A stretch of 64,000 nucleotides of DNA, taken from the NCBI GenBank assembly GCA_037783545.1, contig JBBELK010001079.1, positions 1 through 64,000 on the forward strand, in the 5' to 3' direction. The stretch comes from Henricia sp. BOLD:AAB3569 (taxonomy: Eukaryota > Echinodermata > Asteroidea > Spinulosida > Echinasteridae). Shown here one piece after another: positions 37,502-50,281 of this stretch. Both the position numbers and the translations under genes were made by a program. The first letter of the stretch is position 1, and each line of letters opens with the position of its first letter. The notes below the pieces were generated by a model. That model worked only from the letters and a program-made list of their open reading frames with translations. It searched no databases and was not told the origin of the DNA.

Positions 37502-39286
37502 GTGCGCAATATACAGAGTTTAGGGCATGCAAAATTTGAAGTTCGTCGGAACATTTTTCGACCTCCAAATTTGCCGACGTTTGGACCACACTTTGACCAA
37601 ATTGCCGAGCCAAACTGCGGTGCGTTAACGACAGTCCGAATGACTGAGCATGCGCACAACTCAGGAGTACCCCAAAGAGGTGTGTACAGACAGCCACGGT
37701 TTGCGTGAGAGCAGTCAGGAAGCCTCAACCCAGTTTTTTTCTAAACTTTAAAATTTCTCTGCCATTTCCCGGCGAAAGTCTGTCAATTTTTTATGACAAG
37801 TGCGCAATATAGAGAGTTTAGGGCATGCAAAATTTGAAGTTCGTCGGAACATTTTTCGACCTCCAAATTTGCCGACGTTTGGACCACACTTTGACCAAAT
37901 TGCCGAGCCAAACTGCGGTGCGTTAACGACAGTCCGAATGACTGAGCATACGCACAACTCAGGAGTACCCCAAAGAGGTGTGTACAGACAGCCACGGTTT
38001 GCGTGAGAGCAGTCAGGAAGCCTCAACCCAGTTTTTTCTAAACTTTGAAATTTCTCTGCCATTTCCCGGCGAAAGTCTGTCAATTTTTTATGACAAGTGC
38101 GCAATATAGAGAGTTTAGGGCATGCAAAATTTGAAGTTCGTCGGAACATTTTTCGACCTCCAAATTTGCCGACGTTTGGACCACACTTTGACCAAATTGC
38201 CGAGCCAAACTGCGGTGCGTTAACGACAGTCCGAATGACTGAGCATGCGCACAACTCAGGAGTACCCCAAAGAGGTGTGTACAGACAGCCACGGTTTGCG
38301 TGAGAGCAGTCAGGAAGCCTCAACCCAGTTTTTTCTAAACTTTGAAATTTCTCTGCCATTTCCCGGCGAAAGTCTGTCAATTTGTTATGACAAGTGCGCA
38401 ATATAGAGAGTTTAGGGCATGCAAAATTTGAAGTTCGTCGGAACATTTTTCGACCTCCAAATTTGCCGACGTTTGGACCACACTTTGACCAAATTACCGA
38501 GCCAAACTGCGGTGCGTTAACGACAGTCCGAATGACTGAGCATGCGCACAACTCAGGAGTACCCCAAAGAGGTGTGTACAGACAGCCACGGTTTGCGTGA
38601 GAGCAGTCAGGAAGCCTCAACCCAGTTTTTTTCTAAACTTTGAAATTTCTCTGCCATTTCCCGGCGAAAGTCTGTCAATTTTTTATGACAAGTGCGCAAT
38701 ATAGAGAGTTTAGGGCATGCAAAATTTGAAGTTCGTCGGAACATTTTTCGACCTCCAAATTTGCCGACGTTTGGACCACACTTTGACCAAATTGCCGAGC
38801 CAAACTGCGGTGCGTTAACGACAGTCCGAATGACTGAGCATGCGCACAACTCAGGAGTACCCCAAAGAGGTGTGTACAGACAGCCACGGTTTGCGTGAGA
38901 GCAGTCAGGAAGCCTCAACCCAGTTTTTTTCTAAACTTTGAAATTTCTCTGCCATTTCCCGGCGAAAGTCTGTCAATTTTTTATGACAAGTGCGCAATAT
39001 AGAGAGTTTAGGGCATGCAAAATTTAAAGTTCGTCGGAACATTTTTCGACCTCCAAATTTGCCGACGTTTGGACCACACTTTGACCAAATTGCCGAGCCA
39101 AACTGCGGTGCGTTAACGACAGTCCGAATGACTGAGCATGCGCACAACTCAGGAGTACCCCAAAGAGGTGTGTACAGACAGCCACGGTTTGCGTGAGAGC
39201 AGTCAGGAAGCCTCAACCCAGTTTTTTCTAAACTTTGAAATTTCTCTGCCATTTCCCGGCGAAAGTCTGTCAATTTGTTATGACAA

Positions 39287-40177
39287 GTGCGCAATATAGA
39301 GAGTTTAGGGCATGCAAAATTTGAAGTTCGTCGGAACATTTTTCGACCTCCAAATTTGCCGACGTTTGGACCACACTTTGACCAAATTGCCGAGCCAAAC
39401 TGCGGTACGTTAACGACAGTCCGAATGACTGAGCATGCGCACAACTCAGGAGTACCCCAAAGAGGTGTGTACAGACAGCCACGGTTTGCGTGAGAGCAGT
39501 CAGGAAGCCTCAAGCCAGTTTTTTCTAAACTTTGAAATTTCTCTGCCATTTCCTGGCGAAAGTCTGTCAATTTGTTATGACAAGTGCGCAATATAGAGAG
39601 TTTAGGGCATGCAAAATTTGAAGTTCGTCGGAACATTTTTCGACCTCCAAATTTGCCGACGTTTGGACCACACTTTGACCAAATTGCCGAGCCAAACTGC
39701 GATGCGTTAACGACAGTCCGAATGACTGAGCATGCGCACAACTCAGGAGTACCCCAAAGAGGTGTGTACAGACAGCCACGGTTTGCGTGAGAGCAGTCAG
39801 GAAGCCTCAACCCAGTTTTTTCTAAACTTTGAAATTTCTCTGCCATTTCCCGGCGAAAGTCTGTCAATTTTTTATGACAAGTGCGCAATATAGAGAGTTT
39901 AGGGCATGCAAAATTTGAAGTTCGTCGGAACATTTTTCGACCTCCAAATTTGCCGACGTTTGGACCACACTTTGACCAAATTGCCGAGCCAAACTGCGGT
40001 GCGTTAACGACAGTCCGAATGACTGAGCATGCGCACAACTCAGGAGTACCCCAAAGAGGTGTGTACAGACAGCCACGGTTTGCGTGAGAGCAGTCAGGAA
40101 GCCTCAACCCAGTTTTTTCTAAACTTTGAAATTTCTCTGCCATTTCCCGGCGAAAGTCTGTCAATTTTTTATGACAA
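39287..40177 (+). repeat. 891-bp 3-mer, copy 1
   Basis: GGTACGTT (39,407), CCTGG (39,554) and ATTTGTTATG (39,574) occur in order and recur at 40,298, 40,446 and 40,466, an offset of 891-892 bp. This copy also has the private AAGCCAG near 39,514 and GCGATGCG near 39,700. With only three markers the unit is less certain than the longer ones. Confidence 0.7.
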
Positions 40178-40771
40178 GTGCGCAATATAGAGAGTTTAGG
40201 GCATGCAAAATTTGAAGTTCGTCGGAACATTTTTCGACCTCCAAATTTGCCGACGTTTGGACCACACTTTGACCAAATTGCCGAGCCAAACTGCGGTACG
40301 TTAACGACAGTCCGAATGACTGAGCATGCGCACAACTCAGGAGTACCCCAAAGAGGTGTGTACAGACAGCCACGGTTTGCGTGAGAGCAGTCAGGAAGCC
40401 TCAACCCAGTTTTTTTCTAAACTTTGAAATTTCTCTGCCATTTCCTGGCGAAAGTCTGTCAATTTGTTATGACAAGTGCGCAATATAGAGAGTTTAGGGC
40501 ATGCAAAATTTGAAGTTCGTCGGAACATTTTTCGACCTCCAAATTTGCCGACGTTTGGACCACACTTTGACCAAATTGCCGAGCCAAACTGCGGTGCGTT
40601 AACGACAGTCCGAATGACTGAGCATGCGCACAACTCAGGAGTACCCCAAAGAGGTGTGTACAGACAGCCACGGTTTGCGTGAGAGCAGTCAGGAAGCCTC
40701 AACCCAGTTTTTTCTAACTTTGAAATTTCTCTGCCATTTCCCGGCGAAAGTCTGTCAATTTTTTATGACAA
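40178..40771 (+). repeat. 891-bp 3-mer, copy 2 (partial)
   Basis: Carries GGTACGTT (40,298), CCTGG (40,446) and ATTTGTTATG (40,466). A 7-T run near 40,411 adds one base to the spacing relative to the first copy. Downstream, AAAC is shortened to AAC near 40,716. Confidence 0.68.
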
Positions 40772-41663
40772 GTGCGCAATATAGAGAGTTTAGGGCATGC
40801 AAAATTTGAAGTTCGTCGGAACATTTTTCGACCTCCAAATTTGCCGACGTTTGGACCACACTTTGACCAAATTGCCGAGCCAAACTGCGGTGCGTTAACG
40901 ACAGTCCGAATGACTGAGCATGCGCACAACTCAGGAGTACCCCAAAGAGGTGTGTACAGACAGCCACGGTTTGCGTGAGAGCAGTCAGGAAGCCTCAACC
41001 CAGTTTTTTCTAAACTTTGAAATTTCTCTGCCATTTCCCGGCGAAAGTCTGTCAATTTTTTTATGACAAGTGCGCAATATAGAGAGTTTAGGGCATGCGA
41101 AATTTGAAGTTCGTCGGAACATTTTTCGACCTCCAAATTTGCCGACGTTTGGACCACACTTTGACCAAATTGCCGAGCCAAACTGCGGTGCGTTAACGAC
41201 AGTCCGAATGACTGAGCATGCGCACAACTCAGGAGTACCCCAAAGAGGTGTGTACAGACAGCCACGGTTTGCGTGAGAGCAGTCAGGAAGCCTCAACCCA
41301 GTTTTTTCTAAACTTTGAAATTTCTCTGCCATTTCCCGGCGAAAGTCTGTCAATTTTTTATGACAAGTGCGCAATATAGAGAGTTTAGGGCATGCAAAAT
41401 TTGAAGTTCGTCGGAACATTTTTCGACCTCCAAATTTGCCGACGTTTGGACCACACTTTGACCAAATTGCCGAGCCAAACTGCGGTGCGTTAACGACAGT
41501 CCGAATGACTGAGCATGCGCACAACTCAGGAGTACCCCAAAGAGGTGTGTACAGACAGCCACGGTTTGCGTGAGAGCAGTCAGGAAGCCTCAACCCAGTT
41601 TTTTCTAAACTTTGAAATTTCTCTGCCATTTCCCGGCGAAAGTCTGTCAATTTTTTATGACAA

Positions 41664-42852
41664 GTGCGCAATATAGAGAGTTTAAGGCATGCAAAATTTG
41701 AGGTTCGTCGGAACATTTTTCGACCTCCAAATTTGCCGACGTTTGGACCACACTTTGACCAAATTGCCGAGCCAAACTGCGGTGCGTTAACGACAGTCCG
41801 AATGACTGAGCATGCGCACAACTCAGGAGTACCCCAAAGAGGTGTGTACAGACAGCCACGGTTTGCGTGAGAGCAGTCAGGAAGCCTCAACCCAGTTTTT
41901 TCTAAACTTTGAAATTTCTCTGCCATTTCCCGGCGAAAGTCTGTCAATTTTTTATGACAAGTGCGCAATATAGAGAGTTTAGGGCATGCAAATTTTGAAG
42001 TTCGTCGGAACATTTTTCGACCTCCAAATTTGCCGACGTTTGGATCACACTTTGACCAAATTGCCGAGCCAAACTGCGGTGCGTTAACGACAGTCCGAAT
42101 GACTGAGCATGCGCACAACTCAGGAGTACCCCAAAGAGGTGTGTACAGACAGCCACGGTTTGCGTGAGAGCAGTCAGGAAGCCTCAACCCAGTTTTTTCT
42201 AAACTTTGAAATTTCTCTGCCATTTCCCGGCGAAAGTCTGTCAATTTTTTATGAAAAGTGCGCAATATAGAGAGTTTAGGGCATGCAAAATTTGAAGTTC
42301 GTCGGAACATTTTTCGACCTCCAAATTTGCCGACGTTTGGACCACACTTTGACCAAATTGCCGAGCCAAACTGCGGTGCGTTAACGACAGTCCGAATGAC
42401 TGAGCATGCGCACAACTCAGGAGTACCCCAAAGAGGTGTGTACAGACAGCCACGGTTTGCGTGAGAGCAGTCAGGAAGCCTCAACCCAGTTTTTTCTAAA
42501 CTTTGAAATTTCTCTGCCATTTCCCGGCGAAAGTCTGTCAATTTTTTTATGACAAGTGCGCAATATAGAGAGTTTAGGGCATGCAAAATTTGAAGTTCGT
42601 CGGAACATTTTTCGACCTCCAAATTTGCCGACGTTTGGACCACACTTTGACCAAATTGCCGAGCCAAACTGCGGTGCGTTAACGACAGTCCTAATGACTG
42701 AGCATGCGCACAACTCAGGAGTACCCCAAAGAGGTGTGTACAGACAGCCACGGTTTGCGTGAGAGCAGTCAGGAAGCCTCAACCCAGTTTTTTCTAAACT
42801 TTGAAATTTCTCTGCCATTTCCCGGCGAAAGTCTGTCAATTTTTTATGACAA
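41664..42852 (+). repeat. 15-monomer displaced duplication, copy 1
   Basis: Four successive marked monomers recur 4,457-4,458 bp downstream: TTTAAGGCAT (41,685) with TTTGAGGTTCG (41,702), then the TTTTG/GATCAC type (anchor 41,961), then ATGAAAAGTG (42,255), then a long T run with CAGTCCTAATG (42,692). The shared segment is at least about 1.0 kb. Confidence 0.9.
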
Positions 42853-43446
42853 GTGCGCAATATAGAGAGTTTAGGGCATGCAAAATTTGAAGTTCGTCGG
42901 AACATTTTTCGACCTCCAAATTTGCCGACGTTTGGACCACACTTTGACAAAATTGCCGAGCCAAACTGCGGTGCGTTAACGACAGTCCGAATGACTGAGC
43001 ATGCGCACAACTCAGGAGTACCCCAAAGAGGTGTGTACAGACAGCCACGGTTTGCGTGAGAGCAGTCAGGAAGCCTCAACCCAGTTTTTTCTAAACTTTG
43101 AAATTTCTCTGCCATTTCCCGGCGAAAGTCTGTCAATTTTTTATGACAAGTGCGCAATATAGAGAGTTTAGGGCATGCAAAATTTGAAGTTCGTCGGAAC
43201 ATTTTTCGACCTCCAAATTTGCCGACGTTTGGACCACACTTTGACCAAATTGCCGAGCCAAACTGCGGTGCGTTAACGACAGTCCGAATGACTGAGCATG
43301 CGCACAACTCAGGAGTACCCCAAAGAGGTGTGTACAGACAGCCACGGTTTGCGTGAGAGCAGTCAGGAAGCCTCAACCCAGTTTTTTCTAAACTTTGAAA
43401 TTTCTCTGCCATTTCCCGGCGAAAGTCTGTCAATTTTTTATGACAA

Positions 43447-43743
43447 GTGCGCAATATAGAGAGTTTAGGGCATGCAAAATTTGAAGTTCGTCGGAACATT
43501 TTTCGACCTCCAAATTGGCCGACGTTTGGACCACACTTTGACCAAATTGCCGAGCCAAACTGCGGTGCGTTAACGACAGTCCGAATGACTGAGCATGCGC
43601 ACAACTCAGGAGTACCCCAAAGAGGTGTGTACAGACAGCCACGGTTTGCGTGAGAGAAGTCAGGAAGCCTCAACCCAGTTTTTTCTAAACTTTGACATTT
43701 TTCTGCCATTTCCCGGCGAAAGTCTGTCAATTTTTTATGACAA
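43447..43743 (+). repeat. Three-site haplotype monomer (GGCCGACG / GAGAGAAGTC / GACATTTTT), copy 1
   Basis: Carries CCAAATTGGCCG (near 43,517), GAGAGAAGTC (near 43,657) and TTTGACATTTTTCTG (near 43,696). The same three sites are linked in the monomers anchored near 47,311, 49,391 and 49,985 and in no others I saw, so they descend from one variant unit. Confidence 0.88.
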
Positions 43744-44932
43744 GTGCGCAATATAGAGAGTTTAGGGCATGCAAAATTTGAAGTTCGTCGGAACATTTTT
43801 CGACCTCCAAATTTGCCGACGTTTGGACCACACTTTGACCAAATTGCCGAGCCAAACTGCGGTGCGTTAACGACAGTCCGAATGACTGAGCATGCGCACA
43901 ACTCAGGAGTACCCCAAAGAGGTGTGTACAGACAGCCACGGTTTGCGTGAGAGCAGTCAGGAAGCCTCAACCCAGTTTTTTCTAAACTTTGAAATTTCTC
44001 TGCCATTTCCCGGCGAAAGTCTGTCAATTTTTTATGACAAGTGCGCAATATAGAGAGTTTAGGGCATGCAAAATTTGAAGTTCGTCGGAACATTTTTCGA
44101 CCTCCAAATTTGCCGACGTTTGGACCACACTTTGACCAAATTGCCGAGCCAAACTGCGGTGCGTTAACGACAGTCCGAATGACTGAGCATGCGCACAACT
44201 CAGGAGTACCCCAAAGAGGTGTGTACAGACAGCCACGGTTTGCGTGAGAGCAGTCAGGAAGCCTCAACCCAGTTTTTTCTAAACTTTGAAATTTCTCTGC
44301 CATTTCCCGGCGAAAGTCTGTCAATTTTTTATGACAAGTGCGCAATATAGAGAGTTTAGGGCATGCACAATTTGAAGTTCGTCGGAACATTTTTCGACCT
44401 CCAAATTTGCCGACGTTTGGACCACACTTTGACCAAATTGCCGAGCCAAACTGCGGTGCGTTAACGACAGTCCGAATGACTGAGCATGCGCACAACTCAG
44501 GAGTACCCCAAAGAGGTGTGTACAGACAGCCACGGTTTGCGTGAGAGCAGTCAGGAAGCCTCAACCCAGTTTTTTCTAAACTTTGAAATTTCTCTGCCAT
44601 TTCCCGGCGAAAGTCTGTCAATTTTTTTATGACAAGTGCGCAATATAGAGAGTTTAGGGCATGCAAAATTTGAAGTTCGTCGGAACATTTTTCGACCTCC
44701 AAATTTGCCGACGTTTGGACCACACTTCGACCAAATTGCCGAGCCAAACTGCGGTGCGTTAACGACAGTCCGAATGACTGAGCATGCGCACAACTCAGGA
44801 GTACCCCAAAGAGGTGTGTACAGACAGCCACGGTTTGCGTGAGAGCAGTCAGGAAGCCTCAACCCAGTTTTTTCTAAACTTTGAAATTTCTCTGCCATTT
44901 CCCGGCGAAAGTCTGTCAATTTTTTATGACAA

Positions 44933-45526
44933 GTGCGCAATATAGAGAGTTTAGGGCATGCACAATTTGAAGTTCGTCGGAACATTTTTCGACCTCCAAA
45001 TTTGCCGACGTTTGGACCACACTTTGACCAAATTGCCGAGCCAAACTGCGGTGCGTTAACGACAGTCCGAATGACTGAGCATGCGCACAACTCAGGAGTA
45101 CCCTAAAGAGGTGTGTACAGACAGCCACGGTTTGCGTGAGAGCAGTCAGGAAGCCTCAACCCAGTTTTTTCTAAACTTTGAAATTTCTCTGCCATTTCCC
45201 GGCGAAAGTCTGTCAATTTTTTATGACAAGTGCGCAATATAGAGAGTTTAGGGCATGCAAAATTTGAAGTTCGTTGGAACATTTTTCGACCTCCAAATTT
45301 GCCGACGTTTGGACCACACTTTGACCAAATTGCCGAGCCAAACTTCGGTGCGTTAACGACAGTCCGAATGACTGAGCATGCGCACAACTCAGGAGTACCC
45401 CAAAGAGGTGTGTACAGACAGCCACGGTTTGCGTGAGAGCAGTCAGGAAGCCTCAACCCAGTTTTTTCTAAACTTTGAAATTTCTCTGCCATTTCCCGGC
45501 GAAAGTCTGTCAATTTTTTATGACAA
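44933..45526 (+). repeat. 594-bp dimer, copy 1
   Basis: GCACAATTT (44,963) in one monomer, then GTTCGTTGG (45,275) and AACTTCGG (45,345) in the next; all recur 594 bp downstream. This copy alone also has ACCCTAAAG near 45,104. GCACAATTT without the partner monomer occurs at 44,338, so the dimer grew from a mixed neighbourhood. Confidence 0.9.
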
Positions 45527-46120
45527 GTGCGCAATATAGAGAGTTTAGGGCATGCACAATTTGAAGTTCGTCGGAACATTTTTCGACCTCCAAATTTGCC
45601 GACGTTTGGACCACACTTTGACCAAATTGCCGAGCCAAACTGCGGTGCGTTAACGACAGTCCGAATGACTGAGCATGCGCACAACTCAGGAGTACCCCAA
45701 AGAGGTGTGTACAGACAGCCACGGTTTGCGTGAGAGCAGTCAGGAAGCCTCAACCCAGTTTTTTCTAAACTTTGAAATTTCTCTGCCATTTCCCGGCGAA
45801 AGTCTGTCAATTTTTTATGACAAGTGCGCAATATAGAGAGTTTAGGGCATGCAAAATTTGAAGTTCGTTGGAACATTTTTCGACCTCCAAATTTGCCGAC
45901 GTTTGGACCACACTTTGACAAAATTGCCGAGCCAAACTTCGGTGCGTTAACGACAGTCCGAATGACTGAGCATGCGCACAACTCAGGAGTACCCCAAAGA
46001 GGTGTGTACAGACAGCCACGGTTTGCGTGAGAGCAGTCAGGAAGCCTCAACCCAGTTTTTTCTAAACTTTGAAATTTCTCTGCCATTTCCCGGCGAAAGT
46101 CTGTCAATTTTTTATGACAA
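45527..46120 (+). repeat. 594-bp dimer, copy 2
   Basis: Repeats GCACAATTT (45,557), GTTCGTTGG (45,869) and AACTTCGG (45,939). It also has TTTGACAAAATT near 45,920, which copy 1 lacks but which is seen at 34,620, 36,109 and 42,949. That is most simply explained by conversion from another monomer class. Confidence 0.9.
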
Positions 46121-47310
46121 GTGCGCAATATAGAGAGTTTAAGGCATGCAAAATTTGAGGTTCGTCGGAACATTTTTCGACCTCCAAATTTGCCGACGTT
46201 TGGACCACACTTTGACCAAATTGCCGAGCCAAACTGCGGTGCGTTAACGACAGTCCGAATGACTGAGCATGCGCACAACTCAGGAGTACCCCAAAGAGGT
46301 GTGTACAGACAGCCACGGTTTGCGTGAGAGCAGTCAGGAAGCCTCAACCCAGTTTTTTTCTAAACTTTGAAATTTCTCTGCCATTTCCCGGCGAAAGTCT
46401 GTCAATTTTTTATGACAAGTGCGCAATATAGAGAGTTTAGGGCATGCAAATTTTGAAGTTCGTCGGAACATTTTTCGACCTCCAAATTTGCCGACGTTTG
46501 GATCACACTTTGACCAAATTGCCGAGCCAAACTGCGGTGCGTTAACGACAGTCCGAATGACTGAGCATGCGCACAACTCAGGAGTACCCCAAAGAGGTGT
46601 GTACAGACAGCCACGGTTTGCGTGAGAGCAGTCAGGAAGCCTCAACCCAGTTTTTTCTAAACTTTGAAATTTCTCTGCCATTTCCCGGCGAAAGTCTGTC
46701 AATTTTTTATGAAAAGTGCGCAATATAGAGAGTTTAGGGCATGCAAAATTTGAAGTTCGTCGGAACATTTTTCGACCTCCAAATTTGCCGACGTTTGGAC
46801 CACACTTTGACCAAATTGCCGAGCCAAACTGCGGTGCGTTAACGACAGTCCGAATGACTGAGCATGCGCACAACTCAGGAGTACCCCAAAGAGGTGTGTA
46901 CAGACAGCCACGGTTTGCGTGAGAGCAGTCAGGAAGCCTCAACCCAGTTTTTTCTAAACTTTGAAATTTCTCTGCCATTTCCCGGCGAAAGTCTGTCAAT
47001 TTTTTTATGACAAGTGCGCAATATAGAGAGTTTAGGGCATGCAAAATTTGAAGTTCGTCGGAACATTTTTCGACCTCCAAATTTGCCGACGTTTGGACCA
47101 CACTTTGACCAAATTGCCGAGCCAAACTGCGGTGCGTTAACGACAGTCCTAATGACTGAGCATGCGCACAACTCAGGAGTACCCCAAAGAGGTGTGTACA
47201 GACAGCCACGGTTTGCGTGAGAGCAGTCAGGAAGCCTCAACCCAGTTTTTTCTAAACTTTGAAATTTCTCTGCCATTTCCCGGCGAAAGTCTGTCAATTT
47301 TTTATGACAA
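46121..47310 (+). repeat. 15-monomer displaced duplication, copy 2
   Basis: Repeats the four marked monomers of 41.66-42.85 kb: 46,142 and 46,159, anchor 46,419, 46,713 and 47,150. A 7-T run near 46,350, absent from copy 1, changes the offset from 4,457 to 4,458. The GGCCGACG/GAGAGAAG haplotype follows immediately here but only after two further monomers in copy 1, so the copies differ by a two-monomer gain or loss. Confidence 0.9.
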
Positions 47311-47607
47311 GTGCGCAATATAGAGAGTTTAGGGCATGCAAAATTTGAAGTTCGTCGGAACATTTTTCGACCTCCAAATTGGCCGACGTTTGGACCACAC
47401 TTTGACCAAATTGCCGAGCCAAACTGAGGTGCGTTAACGACAGTCCGAATGACTGAGCATGCGCACAACTCAGGAGTACCCCAAAGAGGTGTGTACAGAC
47501 AGCCACGGTTTGCGTGAGAGAAGTCAGGAAGCCTCAACCCAGTTTTTTCTAAACTTTGACATTTTTCTGCCATTTCCCGGCGAAAGTCTGTCAATTTTTT
47601 ATGACAA
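47311..47607 (+). repeat. Three-site haplotype monomer, copy 2
   Basis: Same three linked changes (near 47,380, 47,521 and 47,560), plus a private C-to-A in AACTGAGGTGCG near 47,427. That private change puts a stop in the short plus-strand frame, one sign that this frame is not under constraint. Confidence 0.86.
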
Positions 47608-49390
47608 GTGCGCAATATAGAGAGTTTAGGGCATGCAAAATTTGAAGTTCGTCGGAACATTTTTCGACCTCCAAATTTGCCGACGTTTGGACCACACTTT
47701 GACCAAATTGCCGAGCCAAACTGCGGTGCGTTAACGACAGTCCGAATGACTGAGCATGCGCACAACTCAGGAGTACCCCAAAGAGGTGTGTACAGACAGC
47801 CACGGTTTGCGTGAGAGCAGTCAGGAAGCCTCAACCCAGTTTTTTCTAAACTTTGAAATTTCTCTGCCATTTCCCGGCGAAAGTCTGTCAATTTTTTATG
47901 ACAAGTGCGCAATATAGAGAGTTTAGGGCATGCAAAATTTGAAGTTCGTCGGAACATTTTTCGACCTCCAAATTTGCCGACGTTTGGACCACACTTTGAC
48001 CAAATTGCCGAGCCAAACTGCGGTGCGTTAACGACAGTCCGAATGACTGAGCATGCGCACAACTCAGGAGTACCCCAAAGAGGTGTGTACAGACAGCCAC
48101 GGTTTGCGTGAGAGCAGTCAGGAAGCCTCAACCCAGTTTTTTCTAAACTTTGAAATTTCTCTGCCATTTCCCGGCGAAAGTCTGTCAATTTTTTATGACA
48201 AGTGCGCAATATAGAGAGTTTAGGGCATGCAAAATTTGAAGTTCGTCGGAACATTTTTCGACCTCCAAATTTGCCGACGTTTGGACCACACTTTGACCAA
48301 ATTGCCGAGCCAAACTGCGGTGCGTTAACGACAGTCCGAATGACTGAGCATGCGCACAACTCAGGAGTACCCCAAAGAGGTGTGTACAGACAGCCACGGT
48401 TTGCGTGAGAGCAGTCAGGAAGCCTCAACCCAGTTTTTTCTAAACTTTGAAATTTCTCTGCCATTTCCCGGCGAAAGTCTGTCAATTTTTTATGACAAGT
48501 GCGCAATATAGAGAGTTTAGGGCATGCAAAATTTGAAGTTCGTCGGAACATTTTTCGACCTCCAAATTTGCCGACGTTTGGACCACACTTTGACCAAATT
48601 GCCGAGCCAAACTGCGGTGCGTTAACGACAGCCCGAATGACTGAGCATGCGCACAACTCAAGAGTACCCCAAAGAGGTGTGTACAGACAGCCACGGTTTG
48701 CGTGAGAGCAGTCAGGAAGCCTCAACCCAGTTTTTTCTAAACTTTGAAATTTCTCTGCCATTTCCCGGCGAAAGTCTGTCAATTTTTTATGACAAGTGCG
48801 CAATATAGAGAGTTTAGGGCATGCAAAATTTGAAGTTCGTCGGAACATTTTTCGACCTCCAAATTTGGCGACGTTTGGACCACACTTTGACCAAATTGCC
48901 GAGCCAAACTGCGGTGCGTTAACGACAGTCCGAATGACTGAGCATGCGCACAACTCAGGAGTACCCCAAAGAGGTGTGTACAGACAGCCACGGTTTGCGT
49001 GAGAGCAGTCAGGAAGCCTCAACCCAGTTTTTTCTAAACTTTGAAATTTCTCTGCCATTTCCCGGCGAAAGTCTGTCAATTTTTTTATGACAAGTGCGCA
49101 ATATAGAGAGTTTAGGGCATGCAAAATTTGAAGTTCGTCGGAAAATTTTTCGACCTCCAAATTTGCCGACGTTTGGACCACACTTTGACCAAATTGCCGA
49201 GCCAAACTGCGGTGCGTTAACGACAGTCCGAATGACTGAGCATGCGCACAACTCAGGAGTACCCCAAAGAGGTGTGTACAGACAGCCACGGTTTGCGTGA
49301 GAGCAGTCAGGAAGCCTCAACCCAGTTTTTTCTAAACTTTGAAATTTCTCTGCCATTTTCCGGCGAAAGTCTGTCAATTTTTTATGACAA

Positions 49391-50281
49391 GTGCGCAATA
49401 TAGAGAGTTTAGGGCATGCAAAATTTGAAGTTCGTCGGAACATTTTTCGACCTCCAAATTGGCCGACGTTTGGACCACACTTTGACCAAATTGCCGAGCC
49501 AAACTGCGGTGCGTTAACGACAGTCCGAATGACTGAGCATGCGCACAACTCAGGAGTACCCCAAAGAGGTGTGTACAGACAGCCACGGTTTGCGTGAGAG
49601 AAGTCAGGAAGCCTCAACCCAGTTTTTTCTAAACTTTGACATTTTTCTGCCATTTCCCGGCGAAAGTCTGTCAATTTTTTATGACAAGTGCGCAATATAG
49701 AGAGTTTAGGGCATGCAAAATTTGAAGTTCGTCGGAACATTTTTCGACCTCCAAATTTGCCGACGTTTGGACCACACTTTGACCAAATTGCCGAGCCAAA
49801 CTGCGGTGCGTTAACGACAGTCCGAATGACTGAGCATGCGCACAACTCAGGAGTACCCCAAAGAGGTGTGTACAGACAGCCACGGTTTGCGTGAGAGCAG
49901 TCAGGAAGCCTCAACCCAGTTTTTTCTAAACTTTGAAATTTCTCTGCCATTTCCCGGCGAAAGTCTGTCAATTTTTTATGACAAGTGCGCAATATAGAGA
50001 GTTTAGGGCATGCAAAATTTGAAGTTCGTCGGAACATTTTTCGACCTCCAAATTGGCCGACGTTTGGACCACACTTTGACCAAATTGCCGAGCCAAACTG
50101 CGGTGCGTTAACGACAGTCCGAATGACTGAGCATGCGCACAACTCAGGAGTACCCCAAAGAGGTGTGTACAGACAGCCACGGTTTGCGTGAGAGAAGTCA
50201 GGAAGCCTCAACCCAGTTTTTTCTAAACTTTGACATTTTTCTGCCATTTCCCGGCGAAAGTCTGTCAATTTTTTATGACAA
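49391..50281 (+). repeat. Three-site haplotype monomers, copies 3 and 4 (dimer spacing)
   Basis: The monomers at 49,391 and 49,985 both carry all three linked changes, 594 bp apart, with a consensus monomer between them. This suggests a local two-monomer duplication. Copy 3 is 2,080 bp (7 monomers) beyond copy 2. Confidence 0.86.
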
